From Cymbomonas tetramitiformis (Eukaryota > Chlorophyta > Pyramimonadophyceae > Pyramimonadales > Pyramimonadaceae), in contig LGRX02029287.1 in assembly GCA_001247695.2 (NCBI GenBank), positions 1-43,039 on the forward strand: a stretch of DNA of 43,039 nucleotides. The letters run 5' to 3'. The position numbers were made by a program, and so were the translations under genes. Shown here piece by piece: positions 9,331 to 18,514 of the stretch. Below the pieces are notes generated by a model that saw nothing but the letters and a program-made list of their open reading frames with translations, did no database searches and had not been told where the DNA came from. The stretch's first letter is position 1; every line of letters begins with the position of its first letter.

Positions 9331-10470
9331 CTACCAGGGCACCACTTTCACGGAGGAGGGTGCCGCTTGGAATCTAAAGCGGGTCTTCAGTCTTGCGGAG
9401 GCGTAGATGTCGGAAAAGTTGTCGCAGCAGGGGCGCTGGTACGGGATATACGCTCGCGGATTGGCCCGCTCCAGTCTGCTGCGGATGAAGGCGAGAACTG
9501 GTGCTGAGGTGAGGGCCTTCTTCAGTTCCTCGAAGGCCCACTGCTGCATGGGACCCCACTCCCAGGGTACGTCCAATTTGGTCAGCCGGGTGAGGGGCTG
9601 AGCGATCTCGGAGAAGCAGTGAATGAATCTGCGGTAATACCCCGCCAAGTCCAGGAATTGCCTGACGTGGGTAACCGTCTCCAGCTCTGGCCAGTCTCTC
9701 ACTGCAGCCACCTTGTCATGTTGGGGTCTGCAGCCATCCGCGGAAATGCAGTGACCAAGGAACCGCAAGGATTTCTTCAACAGTTGACACTTGGACCTCT
9801 TGAGGAAGACGCCCTTCTCCCTGCACGTCAGGAGCAACTGCTTGACGTGTTCGTAGTGCTCTGCGGCGGTGTTGCTGAAAACGACCACGTCATCAATGAA
9901 GATCCGGACAAAGGGGAGATGACCCAGAGCCCGCTGCATTCGTCGCTGGTACTGAGATGGCGAGTTCTGCAGTCCCTGTGGCATGACCAACCACTCATAT
10001 GACCCCATCTGGGTGGTGAAGGCGGTCTTCTCGACGTCTCCTGGAGCCATCGGGACTTGCCAGAAGCCATCCACCGCGTGGAATGAGGAGAAGAACTTCG
10101 CACCCTGCATCTCGTCGAACATCATCTGGATGTCTGGAAGGGGGTACTTGTCCTTCACTGTCTGGCGGTTGAGAAGCCGGTAATCGATCACCAGTCGCAG
10201 CTCCCTGGGGTTCCCTGGTTTGGGGACCATCAGGCAGGGAGCTGCATAAGGGCTGGACGAGGGTCGGATGTAGCCCTTGGACATCAAGGTCTCGACGCGC
10301 TCTCGAAGTTGGCGGAGTTCCTCTGCTGACTTCTTGTAGATGCGCTGGCAGGGCGGCCCCTTCTTGCTCAGCTCAGGGTCCAGGTTGATGTTGGCCTCAT
10401 CTTGGGGATCATGTCTGAGTCCATCAATGTTTGGTAGGGCAGTCGTCATCTCCTTCTTGTACTCCTCACC
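9331..10470 (-). pseudogene. Ty3/gypsy reverse transcriptase fragment
   Basis: The conserved RT order is visible: YIRPSSSPYAAPCLMVPKP, ELRLVIDYRLLN (palm D), FFSSFHAVDGFWQ, YEWLVMPQGLQNSPSQYQR, then FIDDVVVFS (catalytic FIDD, the YxDD motif), FLGHCIS and the FLDLAGYYRRFI thumb region. After KKALTSAPVLAF the similarity stops abruptly where the RNase H tether should begin, and about 55 unrelated codons follow. RNase H and integrase are lost. A TAG at 10471-10473 separates it from the upstream frame, which normally would be fused gag-pol. Non-functional remnant. Confidence 0.9.
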
Positions 10471-10473
10471 CTA

Positions 10474-11052
10474 GAAGTCCTGAAATTTGAGGGTCCACTC
10501 GGGGCCCACTTCTGCGTCTTCAGTATCCGCAGGAGGTTCGGCGTCCTCAGAGTCGATAGCCGTGGCTGCAAAGGCAGAAGTCGTATCACCGTGGGACTTC
10601 TCAGCCATCATGAGCCAGGCGGGTTGTATCCCCGGGTCATCGTCGGCGGAGGTACACTCACCGTTGCGTTCGCGTTGCTCATGTCGTCCACGAATGATGC
10701 CGTTGTAGCGGAAAACCCTACCGCATCGACCACCGCATCAAGGCGCTCGTTCATCGCGACGAACCCCTGATGTACGGGTCCTCCTCCTCGGTCCCGCGAG
10801 ACGGCGCCTCGACGGTGAAGCCGTAGGAGTAGTCGATATCCGGGGTCGCACCACCGGCTCTGAGCACCGCTCGGAGCACCGTGCATCGCCGCACATCGCC
10901 GCGAAGGCCTCCTGCCCCTCGCCAGCCGCATCCTAATAAATCTGGCAGGGCGAGGGCGTGCAGCTGCTCGGGGCCATCGGTCGATCTGCCAGGATACACC
11001 CCTGGTTGCGTTCACTCGACTGTTCCCAGGGGAGGAATGGTCCTCGTGTGGG
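10474..11052 (-). pseudogene. Gypsy gag-pol linker region, frameshifted
   Basis: Minus-strand frames read ATAIDSEDAEPPADTEDAE and then EWTLKFQDF just before the TAG at 10471, in the position that precedes RT in gypsy polyproteins. Further upstream, VAMNERLDAVVDAVGF and, in another frame, PDIDYSYGFTVEAPSRGTEEE look like pieces of one protein separated by a frameshift. No protease D[TS]G motif found. The frame runs into the MITE at 11052. Confidence 0.5.
11045..11052. repeat. 8-bp target site duplication, left (MITE)
   Basis: CGTGTGGG, identical to 11332-11339. Eight base pairs is the hAT target-duplication length. Confidence 0.9.
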
Positions 11053-11331
11053 CAGGGAAGAAGGCTTACCGTGAGAGGCCGGCCCGGGGCCGTTTGAAGT
11101 CAGCCCGGGCCGGTTGCGGGCCGCTCGATTGTTGGATGCGGGCCGTCTCTCAAGGGTCCCGATTATGAAAATTTTCGTGAAAATTGTGCGATTTTTATGA
11201 TCTTGCCATACTTAAAATTAAAATTTTGCGTCTGCGGCGGGCAAATTTGAAGATTGGCCGGGCTGGCCGAAAGTGGGCCAGTAAAAATTTCAAATGCGGG
11301 CCGCTTCGAAAAAAGAAAGCCTTCTTCTCTG
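11053..11331. mobile_element. 279-bp hAT-type MITE
   Basis: Left end CAGGGAAGAAGGCTTA and, read inward from the right, CAGAGAAGAAGGCTTT: 14 of 16 bases match, starting with CAG as hAT ends often do. Perfect 8-bp duplication CGTGTGGG on both sides. The interior is a G+C-rich GGCC/GGGCC part next to an AT-rich part, with no coding capacity. Removing it and one target copy joins two gag-like reading frames of the gypsy element in the same frame (VDPH then EDHSSPG). Confidence 0.9.
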
Positions 11332-11339
11332 CGTGTGGG
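11332..11339. repeat. 8-bp target site duplication, right (MITE)
   Basis: CGTGTGGG, matching 11045-11052. Confidence 0.9.
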
Positions 11340-12203
11340 TCGACGAGTAGTGGGACAGGATCCCCTTCTGTTCTCTGAGAGGCGTGTTCCTGCATCTCCG
11401 CTCGGATTTCTCGTCGTACTTCTTCCGCCATGATGCTGCGACGCAACGCTGCCATGCTGAGGTCGGCTTCTGAGTCGCTGCGATGCCCTCCGGGGCTATT
11501 CTGAGTTCTGTCCCTCCTAGCCGCTCTTGTTCGCGTCCTTCGGCGGCGCGAACGAGAGGAGCCTCGATCAGAATCACTCCCGCTGGAGCTGTGAGCGAGG
11601 GGTGAATCCGAGCGTGGTGGGAGATATCTCCTCAGCGTGTCTGGTCCAGAGGTCCTACGCGCACGATGCCTACTCTGCGCGGTCTGAGTTCTGCCGCCAG
11701 CGTCTGAAGCCAGGGTCCCCATATGAGAATAACGCACAGGGATGCCACGGGGTGCTGGCTCGGGCGGAAGGAGCGCACTAAGCGAGCGAGAGGCTGCGTG
11801 ACGCTGGAGGTGGGGACGATGGGATTGTCGCTGACGTTGCCGGAGCCCCCGCGCTGCTGTAGGTGACCGGGCCGTCCACGATGGCCTCTAGCACGCCCGA
11901 CGGCACCGGGCTCTGCTGAGTCTGATGGCCCCCCGAGAGTGGGTCTACGTTGCCCGCGGTTGACTGCGACACCTCCGGCTGCGCCCACGCCCTCCAAGTG
12001 TCTTCCAGCCTCTGCGCATATTCCTCCACACTGGGCTCATACCACGCGTTAGTATGAACTCCTTGAAACAGCGACCGCTGATCAGGCGAGGGTGGCTCCT
12101 GGATCAATGGTGGGTGGTGTGGCCCTAGGGCCGGCGCTGCAGCAAGGGTGCGGCGCGAGGCATAACGGCTGCGCCGGCTGGAGCATAGGCGCATACTCCG
12201 GAT
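11340..12203 (-). pseudogene. Gypsy gag-like region between the two insertions
   Basis: Minus-strand frames include a P/Q-rich part with WYEPSVEEYAQRLEDTWRAW (helical, gag-like) and, in another frame, an S/R-rich part ending in MAEEVRREIRAEMQEHASQR. The pieces lie in different frames, so at least one frameshift has occurred. Assigned to gag by position and composition only. Confidence 0.5.
12196..12203. repeat. 8-bp target site duplication, left (hAT element)
   Basis: CTCCGGAT, identical to 15373-15380 at the other end of the element. Confidence 0.95.
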
Positions 12204-12228
12204 CAGTGGTGACAACGGAGCCGGGTTC
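12204..12228 (+). repeat. hAT terminal inverted repeat, left
   Basis: Begins CAGTGGTGACAACGGAGCCG. First 15 bases are the exact complement of the right end. Confidence 0.92.
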
Positions 12229-12264
12229 AACCCGGACCCGTCGAACGGAAACACGAAAAATCCT

Positions 12265-12575
12265 GGCTTTGGCTCCGATCGAGTCTAGAATATCCTGGCT
12301 TCGCCACGACCCGTCTCGATCGGAGCTTCAAAATATCTGGCTTTGGCTCCGATCGAGCCTAGAATATCCTGGCTTCGCCACGACCCGTCTCGATCGGAGC
12401 TTCAAAATATCTGGCTTTGGCTCCGATCGAGCCTAGAATTACCTGGCTTCGCCACAACCCGTCTCGATCGGAGCTTCAAAATATCAGGCTTTGGCTCCGA
12501 TCGAGCCTAGAATTTCCTGGCTTCGCCACGACCCGTCTCGACCGGAGCTTCAAAATAACTGGCTTTGTCTCCGCA
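12265..12575. repeat. hAT 5' subterminal array, 74-bp unit, about 4.2 copies
   Basis: GGCTTTGGCTCCG recurs at 12265, 12339, 12413 and 12487, with a diverged start at 12561: period exactly 74. Each unit has GCTCCGATCGAG and CTCGATCGGAGC facing each other. Such arrays can be transposase binding sites in hAT elements. A related 74-bp array lies at the other end. Confidence 0.92.
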
Positions 12576-12832
12576 AACCCGTCGGGTTCGTCAAGATATC
12601 GCCAGCTAAAACCTAAAATTATCCAATCACGAAATGCCAAATCTTGGCGAGGCCGTCGCCGCCACTCGACATTTTGCCACGATATACAATTCCGTATTCA
12701 TTTACTAAATCGCATATCATACTATCTAGCTCACTCAAACATGTCCATATAAACACTGCATCCTCCCATAAAGCTCAATTTTACTCCGAGTCCCGCCACC
12801 TATCCGGCTATCACTTATCCAACTCGCAAATA

Positions 12833-14917
12833 ATGTCAGATAAGAAGAAACAAGCGGCGTTGCCGTGCGAGGTGGTGAAAAAGTACCCTGGGAAGGAGCA
12901 GGTAGATCTGTCAGTTCAAATTCTTATTCCTGGACATTGGTTCAATGGCCTAGTAGGGGCCGAGAAGGCCAAGAAATATACAGCAACCGCTGTAGAGTAC
13001 GCAAATTGTCGCCAATTTGGAGCCGCAAGACCCCTGGTCAAGACCGATGCGATCAGATTTCAGGTGACAATTGTACGCCTCCCCTTGGAGAGCTAGAGTT
13101 TCCAACTCTTGCAAAGTGGAACTATTGCAAAGTGGGGCTCATTGTTGACTGTTGAGCGCTCCGAGACATTCTGATTTCTGAACAGTCCGAGACATTCTGA
13201 ACTGTACCATGCTCACATCACTTTGCACTATTTTTCTTAGGTGGATGCAGACGTCCTTGAGAGCCCCGACCATGAGGGCTATTATTGGATACGACTGGAT
13301 CAATGGAACCGGTTTCGCCACGACACCTTCAAATACGATCGCGCAGCAGAGCTTTGCTTCATTCCAGCAAGCAACCTACATTCCGTTGCCCCTTCATCTG
13401 ATTCCGCTTCCCCAGGATCCGCCAGTGCGGCAACGCGTGCTCCTGTGTACGGATACTTTAACCCACTTGGAGACGCTATACATGTCCCTCAATCTGGTAA
13501 GCACAAGGGCAAGAAGCTGAAGTGCTCATTGTGGAAGTGTGGGTTATGCAAGGCTGGGCCCGTTATCAAGGTCTTTTGTGGCTCGACGGGTGGTCTCTTT
13601 AAACATCTGGATCGGTACGTCCACAGGAATCGTTTAGCATCGAGACAATTTACTTGGTAGTATTTAGAGCCGCTTCGTTTTGTTTGCATGCACGTCGACA
13701 CTATATTAACTTTAGAAACGTGCATGTGCCTACGTAAATTCTTTAAGGTTCTGATTTGTGGTTTCTTTTTTCGTAGATACCATCCATCCGAATACTCCCT
13801 CGCACGCCGGCAGTCGAAGCACAGCAAAGTTCGCGTTGAGGAAGATGGAAGCGTGACCGAGTTGTATGACTTCGCCTCCGCACACCCTCTTCACATTCGC
13901 TTTGTATTGTTTGTGATCCTCGACCTGAAGCACTTTTTCTTGAGTCGGAGCCCAAACTTTCGCCATTATTATGCTGGCCTGGATAAGAGTCATGTGCCTT
14001 GCTCCCGCGAAACCTCTGAGAAACTGGCGCACGTTATTGCTGGTCTCATGTCCGACCGCTTGCAAAGCGCCATCGATGCCGCCAAGAAGCGTTGGGGGGA
14101 GCCCTTTTGCGGATTCCAGGTTGGTGTGGTGTGTTTGTTTTTGCTGCTGAAGCCTATTGTCGGTCGTTGTATATGCTTTGCTGAGACCACGCATATCTTT
14201 TGTTTCGGGTTGGCCTTTTCTCCCAGAGCGATATTTGGAGCCCCAAGGATCCGAGTACTTCCTACGCTTGCAGCCGTATATCCATGGTCGTTCAGCACAA
14301 CGCGAAGAATTTGGACGTCTCGCCTGTCATCGGCTTCGGCGAATTTGCTGAAAACAGCCACACGGGACCAGCTCTAGCCCGAGGCTTCAGTGCTGCGCTG
14401 CTGAAGTACAAGTTGACCATGGCGGACAGCGTCACTCTGCCTACTCTGGACGGCGCGAGCAACAACAAGAAGGCTTTTAAGCACCTGAAAAAGAAAATGA
14501 AGGTGAAACTCCATATGACTTTTCTCGCCCAATCTAGCATGTGCTTCCTTGACAACGAAGCGGCCTGTTGCCCACACTCTTTTCAAATCGGGTATGCACA
14601 AACCAACCACACGCATGGGTGGACTCAGCGCATCCACCCGTAACGAAGTTGGTACATATACCGCTTGCCCTTGGCCAAAGTGCGTGCGCACCCCGGAAAA
14701 TCCCATTTTTCAATTCTCGCTCACTATTTACCTTCTTTTCGTGTGTGCGTAGGTTTGTGGGCCTCACCAGCTGCAACGGTCTGTTGAGCATGGCCTGGGT
14801 CGCGCTGGGAAGGTGAAGAATGTGGGCATCGTTAAGCACATCAAGCGCAACTCCAAGCTATCTGGATGCTTTCAGTGTAGTACACTTAGAACGTTAGAAG
14901 TAGCATATGTTGTATAG
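12833..14917 (+). CDS. hAT transposase, BED zinc finger, five exons, C-terminus short
   Basis: Best exons: 12833-13063, 13241-13614, 13777-14119, 14227-14502, 14753-14917, all with GT-AG introns (177, 162, 107 and 250 nt) and consistent phase; 462 residues. BED-type finger at about 177-204: C177-x2-C180, H199-x4-H204, the last His coming from exon 3. The D-I-W-S motif at 318-321 fits the first catalytic Asp of hAT transposases. LDGASNN (390-396) holds the second Asp. CGPHQLQRSVEHG (410-422) matches the C-x2-H-x-LQ signature. Splicing at 14503 rather than at the GTATGC at 14592 is chosen because it keeps that signature in frame. Only about 40 residues follow it, so the last catalytic Glu and the hATC dimerisation domain are missing. 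Probably inactive. Confidence 0.85.
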
Positions 14918-15007
14918 CTGTTGCATTTGGCGGGCTTGTACTGTGTGAAAGAAATAGACTGTGCTATTAAGTGATATCATCCTTGCTAGATTATTTGCTA
15001 TGTGGTA

Positions 15008-15330
15008 ACATTACTTCCTGAAATTCTTCGTTGTTCCGGCTCCGTAAACTTGTCATATTCTCGGAGCCTAGAAATCTCTGGCTCTGTCTCGGTCCGAGTC
15101 TAAAATACCCTGCCTCCGTCTTGACCGGTCTCGATCGAAACCTAAAGAATCTTGACTCTGTCTCGGTCGGATTCGTAAAAATCCTGCCTCCGATGCTACC
15201 CGTCTCGATCGAAGCCTGTAGAATCCTGACTCTGTCTCGGTCGGAGCCATAAAATTCCTGCCTCCGTCTTGACCCGTCTCGATCGAAGCCTAAAAGATTT
15301 GGGCTTCGGCTCGGATCGAGACAAACAAAT
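15008..15330. repeat. hAT 3' subterminal array, 74-bp unit
   Basis: CTCTGTCTCGG recurs at 15082, 15156 and 15230, with a diverged copy near 15304: period 74. The unit aligns without gaps, and in the same orientation, with the 5' array (shared GAGTCTA-AATA and GTCTCGATCG). So the two arrays are direct, not inverted, relatives. Confidence 0.88.
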
Positions 15331-15347
15331 TCTGGATCCGAACGTAC

Positions 15348-15372
15348 GGAGCCGGACCCGTTGTCACCACTG
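15348..15372 (-). repeat. hAT terminal inverted repeat, right
   Basis: Ends CCGTTGTCACCACTG, the exact complement of the left end for 15 bases. Confidence 0.92.
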
Positions 15373-15380
15373 CTCCGGAT
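15373..15380. repeat. 8-bp target site duplication, right (hAT element)
   Basis: CTCCGGAT, identical to 12196-12203. Confidence 0.95.
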
Positions 15381-15645
15381 AGTGCGGGAACCGAGTTGGG
15401 GCCTCCCAGGAGTTCCCATTGTAAATAGGATGGGACCAACCGAACTGCGTACCCCGAGAATAGGCGTGTGGGAGTGGCGGCGCAGCGATGAAAGGCGGGT
15501 ATGGAAGTAGAGGTTGACCGTGGGAGGCGTGGAGGTCATACCGAGGTTGCGCAGGAGTACTCTGAGGAGTGAAGGGTGGTGGGGTAGAGGTGTATGTGGC
15601 ATGTGGAAGGGGTTGGTAGTGGTTTTGGGGGTCGTAGGGGTCCAT
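15381..15645 (-). pseudogene. Gypsy gag N-terminal piece, interrupted by the hAT element
   Basis: ATG at 15645 opens a P/Q/H/Y-rich chain (MDPYDPQNHYQPLPHATYT) that runs into the hAT insertion after FPHYPE. With the hAT element and one target copy removed, the frame stays open for about another 38 codons beginning YAPMLQPAQP, the same composition. Assigned to gag by position and composition. A host gene cannot be excluded. Confidence 0.5.
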
Positions 15646-15834
15646 AGATAGGGGTAAGAAACCCTGAGACGGCGCTTAAGTATGGGATGTTTGGGGAGGC
15701 TGCCTCGGAAGATCCCGAAACTGACTTTGAGTAAGAAGTAGTAAAAAGTGAATTTTTCATTAAACAGCTGTTTTTGAACTATTTTTGGGAAAATTCGCCA
15801 GGGCTCCGCGACACGTGTTTTTCAAGGTTAGGTA

Positions 15835-16090
15835 TCGATATTCAATATTTTCGATATCTAATTATTGATATATTGTTATTGATCGATGACGAATTCGTCG
15901 ATATTGAAATATTGGATATTGATTGATCAAGGGGGCCGAATATTGAAATTGATCGATCTGTGCAGGCGGATATTGGTATTAATTGATATGAAATTCGCGA
16001 TATCGATATCGATCAATGCTGGAACGTGAATTCAAATATCAATATTGGAATAACGATATTGATATATCATTATCAGGGCCCATATCGATC
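15835..16090. repeat. AT-rich block of ATCGAT/ATATTGAT words
   Basis: Dense, irregular repeats of GATATTGAT, ATCGATATC, TTGATCGAT and similar self-complementary words. Related ATCRATTGAT words recur in the subterminal parts of the element at 31653-32661. Confidence 0.8.
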
Positions 16091-16860
16091 CTGCGCCGTT
16101 GAGTTTTGCGAATGCCATAGGCTGATTTCTTGAGTTCGATCGTGGTATGCGAGATCGATGGGCCCTGTCGTGTGGGGTGTGCCATACAATTTATTCCGGA
16201 AAGGATATGCGTTATTCATAATTCCATACCGATAAGTTCCGGTGACGCCGTCAACAATTTCACTGAAACGTGTGCCGGCATGTCACTCGAGAGATGCAAA
16301 CTGTGAAACGGACCCAGTAGCACGCTTTGGCGCGCCGGGCAGTGATGAGAAGGAATACATTGTGGAGGATATTCTAGCGTCTCGCAAGCGCGTATGGTTC
16401 GGATCCAGTGGTTGATAAGATGGGAGGATATTTCAATCTTCCTGAAGGAACAGACAATCTGGTATTTTTTACTCTTTGAATCTACTTTTAGACGACGTTT
16501 TTTTTTTTTTTTTGCGTTTTGTACCTTTTTTTTAGACCAAATTTGGCATCACACGTCATCAAATCGCATAAGCATGTTCTCATGGCACGTCATCATATTG
16601 CACAGTGAACCGTTGACACGTGGCACTATGATGTGTGTTTATTGAATTTTTTATCTCCGTCGGCAAGGTAATAGAACAACATAAGAACGCAGAAGAAGCA
16701 ATCAACGGAGAGAGACATCTTTTTGGATTGGGTGTGTTCATAAACACAAGCCCCGCGTAAAAAAAACGCGGCTATACAACTATCATCACACGGGTATTGT
16801 TGCATGAACGTTGTCTATTCGTTTAATTGCAAGTAGACTGTTTGCTAGTGTTAGTAGTGT
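16091..16860. other. Gene-free stretch with poly-T
   Basis: Contains a T run of about 15-19 near 16498-16513 and no supported gene. Confidence 0.6.
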
Positions 16861-16870
16861 TACAATATAG

Positions 16871-16914
16871 ATATGTCGCAAAAGCCACAAGTCGGCATAT
16901 TATAGCGTTACTAT
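16871..16914. repeat. Duplicated intergenic motif, copy 1
   Basis: ATATGTCGCAAAAGCCACAA at 16871, followed by CATATTATAGCGTTACTAT. The same two words recur at 17315-17376, where a 17-bp insertion separates them. The copies flank the frame at 16948-17274. Confidence 0.85.
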
Positions 16915-16947
16915 AATCACTAACTAAGGCACCCTCCGTCACGTCCG

Positions 16948-17274
16948 TCATTTCGTAGGTAAAAAAACGATATCACGGTAATATTGTTCTTCGGTTTTAT
17001 GATGAAGTTGTTCAAGTTGGTCGGAAGTCGGAGAAGATCTGTCATATGGCAATCCCTCTTGTACCAGTCTCATTCTCTCTTGTACTCGCCTGTTGTACCT
17101 GGCCCGAATGAACGGGAGAACAAGCTGAAATAGTATGTGATTTTTGTCAACTACCGTGCGAGAGTGTGGACTTGGCATTCTTCTTTGAGCGTGGGTAGGA
17201 GGTGGGTCGATTGGGAGCAAACTTGAAAAATGAAAATGCATAGCATGGGAACATCTATATGGTGAGACAGGCAC
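16948..17274 (-). CDS. Hypothetical 108-residue protein
   Basis: ATG at 17274, stop at 16948. The N-terminal third is H/P/S-rich. Residues about 45-108 look helical and charged (FIRARYNRRVQERMRLVQEG). No family recognised. Bracketed by two copies of an intergenic motif, which suggests local duplication of gene-sized units. Could be spurious. Confidence 0.3.
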   Translation of the reverse strand: MPVSPYRCSHAMHFHFSSLLPIDPPPTHAQRRMPSPHSRTVVDKNHILFQLVLPFIRARYNRRVQERMRLVQEGLPYDRSSPTSDQLEQLHHKTEEQYYRDIVFLPTK

Positions 17275-17314
17275 TAAGTAAACATAGGTAGTAGCATGTC
17301 ACGACCTAATATAC

Positions 17315-17376
17315 ATATGTCGCAAAAGCCACAAGTCAGCAACCAATGGTCGTACAGCATATTATAGCGTTACTAT
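17315..17376. repeat. Duplicated intergenic motif, copy 2
   Basis: ATATGTCGCAAAAGCCACAA at 17315 and CATATTATAGCGTTACTAT at 17358-17376, matching 16871-16914 apart from a 17-bp insertion. Confidence 0.85.
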
Positions 17377-17466
17377 TACATTGCAAAGTACTTAGTATTA
17401 CTGCGAGGCAAGAGATCTCGGATTAATTCATTCCACACCTTTCAGACGCCGGAAAGTAATGGTCTA

Positions 17467-17670
17467 CTAATCTATCAGCTCCCAGTATACTCCGTCTTCG
17501 TCATCCATTGCTTCCTGGCACATGAATATTTCGTAAGAACAACGCATACACGCGAAATTTTCGGTATGGTCATTTATCGCAACAAGATGCGAACCAGCAT
17601 TAAACCATATGCGAACGTTTGCAGGAAGGTCACAATAATCGCATTTCGTGACGAGTTTGCCTTGGGGCAT
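17467..17670 (-). CDS. Small Cys-rich protein (67 residues), putative zinc-binding
   Basis: ATG at 17670, TAG at 17467-17469. Cysteines: CDYC near residue 10 and CMRC near residue 42 make two CxxC pairs, followed by C51 (spacing C-x9-C from C41) and an acidic end (MDDEDGVYWELID). A TATAAAA box lies 81 bp upstream of the ATG on the same strand. The spacing C-x9-C followed by acidic residues resembles the frame at 18515-18832, so the two may be diverged paralogues. Function unknown. A small zinc ribbon is an inference from the Cys pairs. Confidence 0.45.
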   Translation of the reverse strand: MPQGKLVTKCDYCDLPANVRIWFNAGSHLVAINDHTENFACMRCSYEIFMCQEAMDDEDGVYWELID

Positions 17671-17750
17671 TCAGGTAGCGTTTGGGCTAAGTGTGGTCAG
17701 TTGTTAGTAGTGTCAAGCGTAAAAGTGAGTTGTGAGGACAAGGTGAGCGC

Positions 17751-17757
17751 TTTTATA
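17751..17757 (-). promoter_or_regulatory. TATA box upstream of 17467-17670
   Basis: Minus strand reads TATAAAAGCGCTCAC, 81 bp from the ATG at 17670. A near-identical TATAAAAGCTCA lies at 18271-18277, also on the minus strand, upstream of a decayed relative. Confidence 0.5.
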
Positions 17758-17889
17758 CCTGCTCAACTAAGGCAACCGCAACTGATACAGCACTCGTCGA
17801 AAGGTGTCGTTTCGTCATTCTGGTAACACGAGACCAATAGGCGGACAACGCCGACTGGAATAACCATTAATCGCGGAGTCATCCACGCT

Positions 17890-18270
17890 TCACCCCCCTG
17901 CATATTCAGCGCGATCGGGATAGCGTTTCGGCTGTACCAATTCAAAAAACAGATATAACCGAGTTCGCCGGGTAAAGCGCCACATAGCCATTATCAGATC
18001 ATGCCTGTGAGCATCGGAAACAGGGCGGTTTGCCATCGTTCTCAAATTCCACTGGTGCAAATTGCATATATACGGGGCATGGTCGGTGCACCATCTCGTG
18101 GCGATGAATGGCATCTACATCGACACTGGCACGATTCCGATGCACACCAAACCTTTACACTGAAGGCATCACGATTTTGCGGAGGCGCGTCGCTCACTGG
18201 TAGGAGGTGGCAGGGGTGAAACGATTGTGAGCGAAAGCAAGAAATGAATACTAAGTAAGAGATATTGAGC
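17890..18270 (-). pseudogene. Decayed small Cys-rich frame, possible paralogue
   Basis: Downstream of a TATAAAA box the minus strand has three broken frames, none open over the whole span: WCASESCQCRCRCH, a piece with PCFRCSQA (compare CMRCSYE in the frame at 17467), and 17890-18114. Reads as a frameshifted relative of its neighbours. Weak. Confidence 0.25.
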
Positions 18271-18277
18271 TTTTATA
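18271..18277 (-). promoter_or_regulatory. TATA box, second copy
   Basis: TATAAAAGCTCA on the minus strand, preceded by GAGG. Similar to the box at 17751-17757 in sequence and orientation. Confidence 0.4.
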
Positions 18278-18284
18278 CCTCAGT

Positions 18285-18420
18285 CGTCGTCGGAGTCGGA
18301 CAACAACTGTATAATCCTGCCAGAACTCGCAATCCGCGCGGTCGACACATATGTATCGATGTGGGTTACTAGTCACTAGCACACCACGTGTATGGTACAA
18401 GCAATGGTATAAGAACACCG
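18285..18420 (-). pseudogene. Remnant of a paralogue of 18515-18832
   Basis: 18338-18364 encodes PHRYICVDR on the minus strand, identical to nine residues of the frame at 18515-18832 (its 18632-18658). Just upstream, YTWCASD with a stop mirrors YTWACCQDC of that frame. Downstream, another frame ends in LLSDSDDD and a stop, like the acidic tail of the relative. A deletion of roughly 25 codons and at least one frameshift explain the difference. Confidence 0.5.
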
Positions 18421-18514
18421 ATCTTCACATTTTTTATAATCGTTGTATAATACATTATTACACAGTGGTTGTTACGTTCCAGGTGTATTCTATTCAAGAC
18501 TAATCGTGCATTCA

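Larger units (their letters stand above)
12204..15372 (+). mobile_element. 3169-bp hAT DNA transposon, ends and target duplication intact
   Basis: Ends are CAGTGGTGACAACGG on the left and its exact complement on the right (15 of 15, then partial match to about 25 bp). A perfect 8-bp duplication CTCCGGAT flanks it. Both subterminal regions carry a related 74-bp repeat. The interior encodes a five-exon hAT transposase on the plus strand that appears truncated at its C-terminus. It is inserted in the gag-like region of the minus-strand gypsy element, so it is younger than that element. The intact duplication points to a fairly recent insertion. Confidence 0.95.
9331..15645 (-). mobile_element. 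Decayed Ty3/gypsy retrotransposon with two nested hAT insertions
   Basis: In minus-strand order: gag-like start at 15645-15373, the 3169-bp hAT element, more gag-like sequence 12203-11332, a 279-bp hAT MITE, gag/pre-RT sequence 11052-10474, then reverse transcriptase 10470-9331. The order gag then pol on one strand, and reading frames that continue when the insertions are removed, show that this was one element before the insertions. The gag part has frameshifts and stops. Protease was not found, RNase H and integrase are missing, and no LTRs were recognised. Confidence 0.75.

Noticed and set aside
14592..14752. Alternative hAT splice donor GTATGC at 14592
   Set aside because: Leads to a stop after about 20 codons and puts the C-x2-H-x-LQ signature out of frame. 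The donor at 14503 keeps it in frame.
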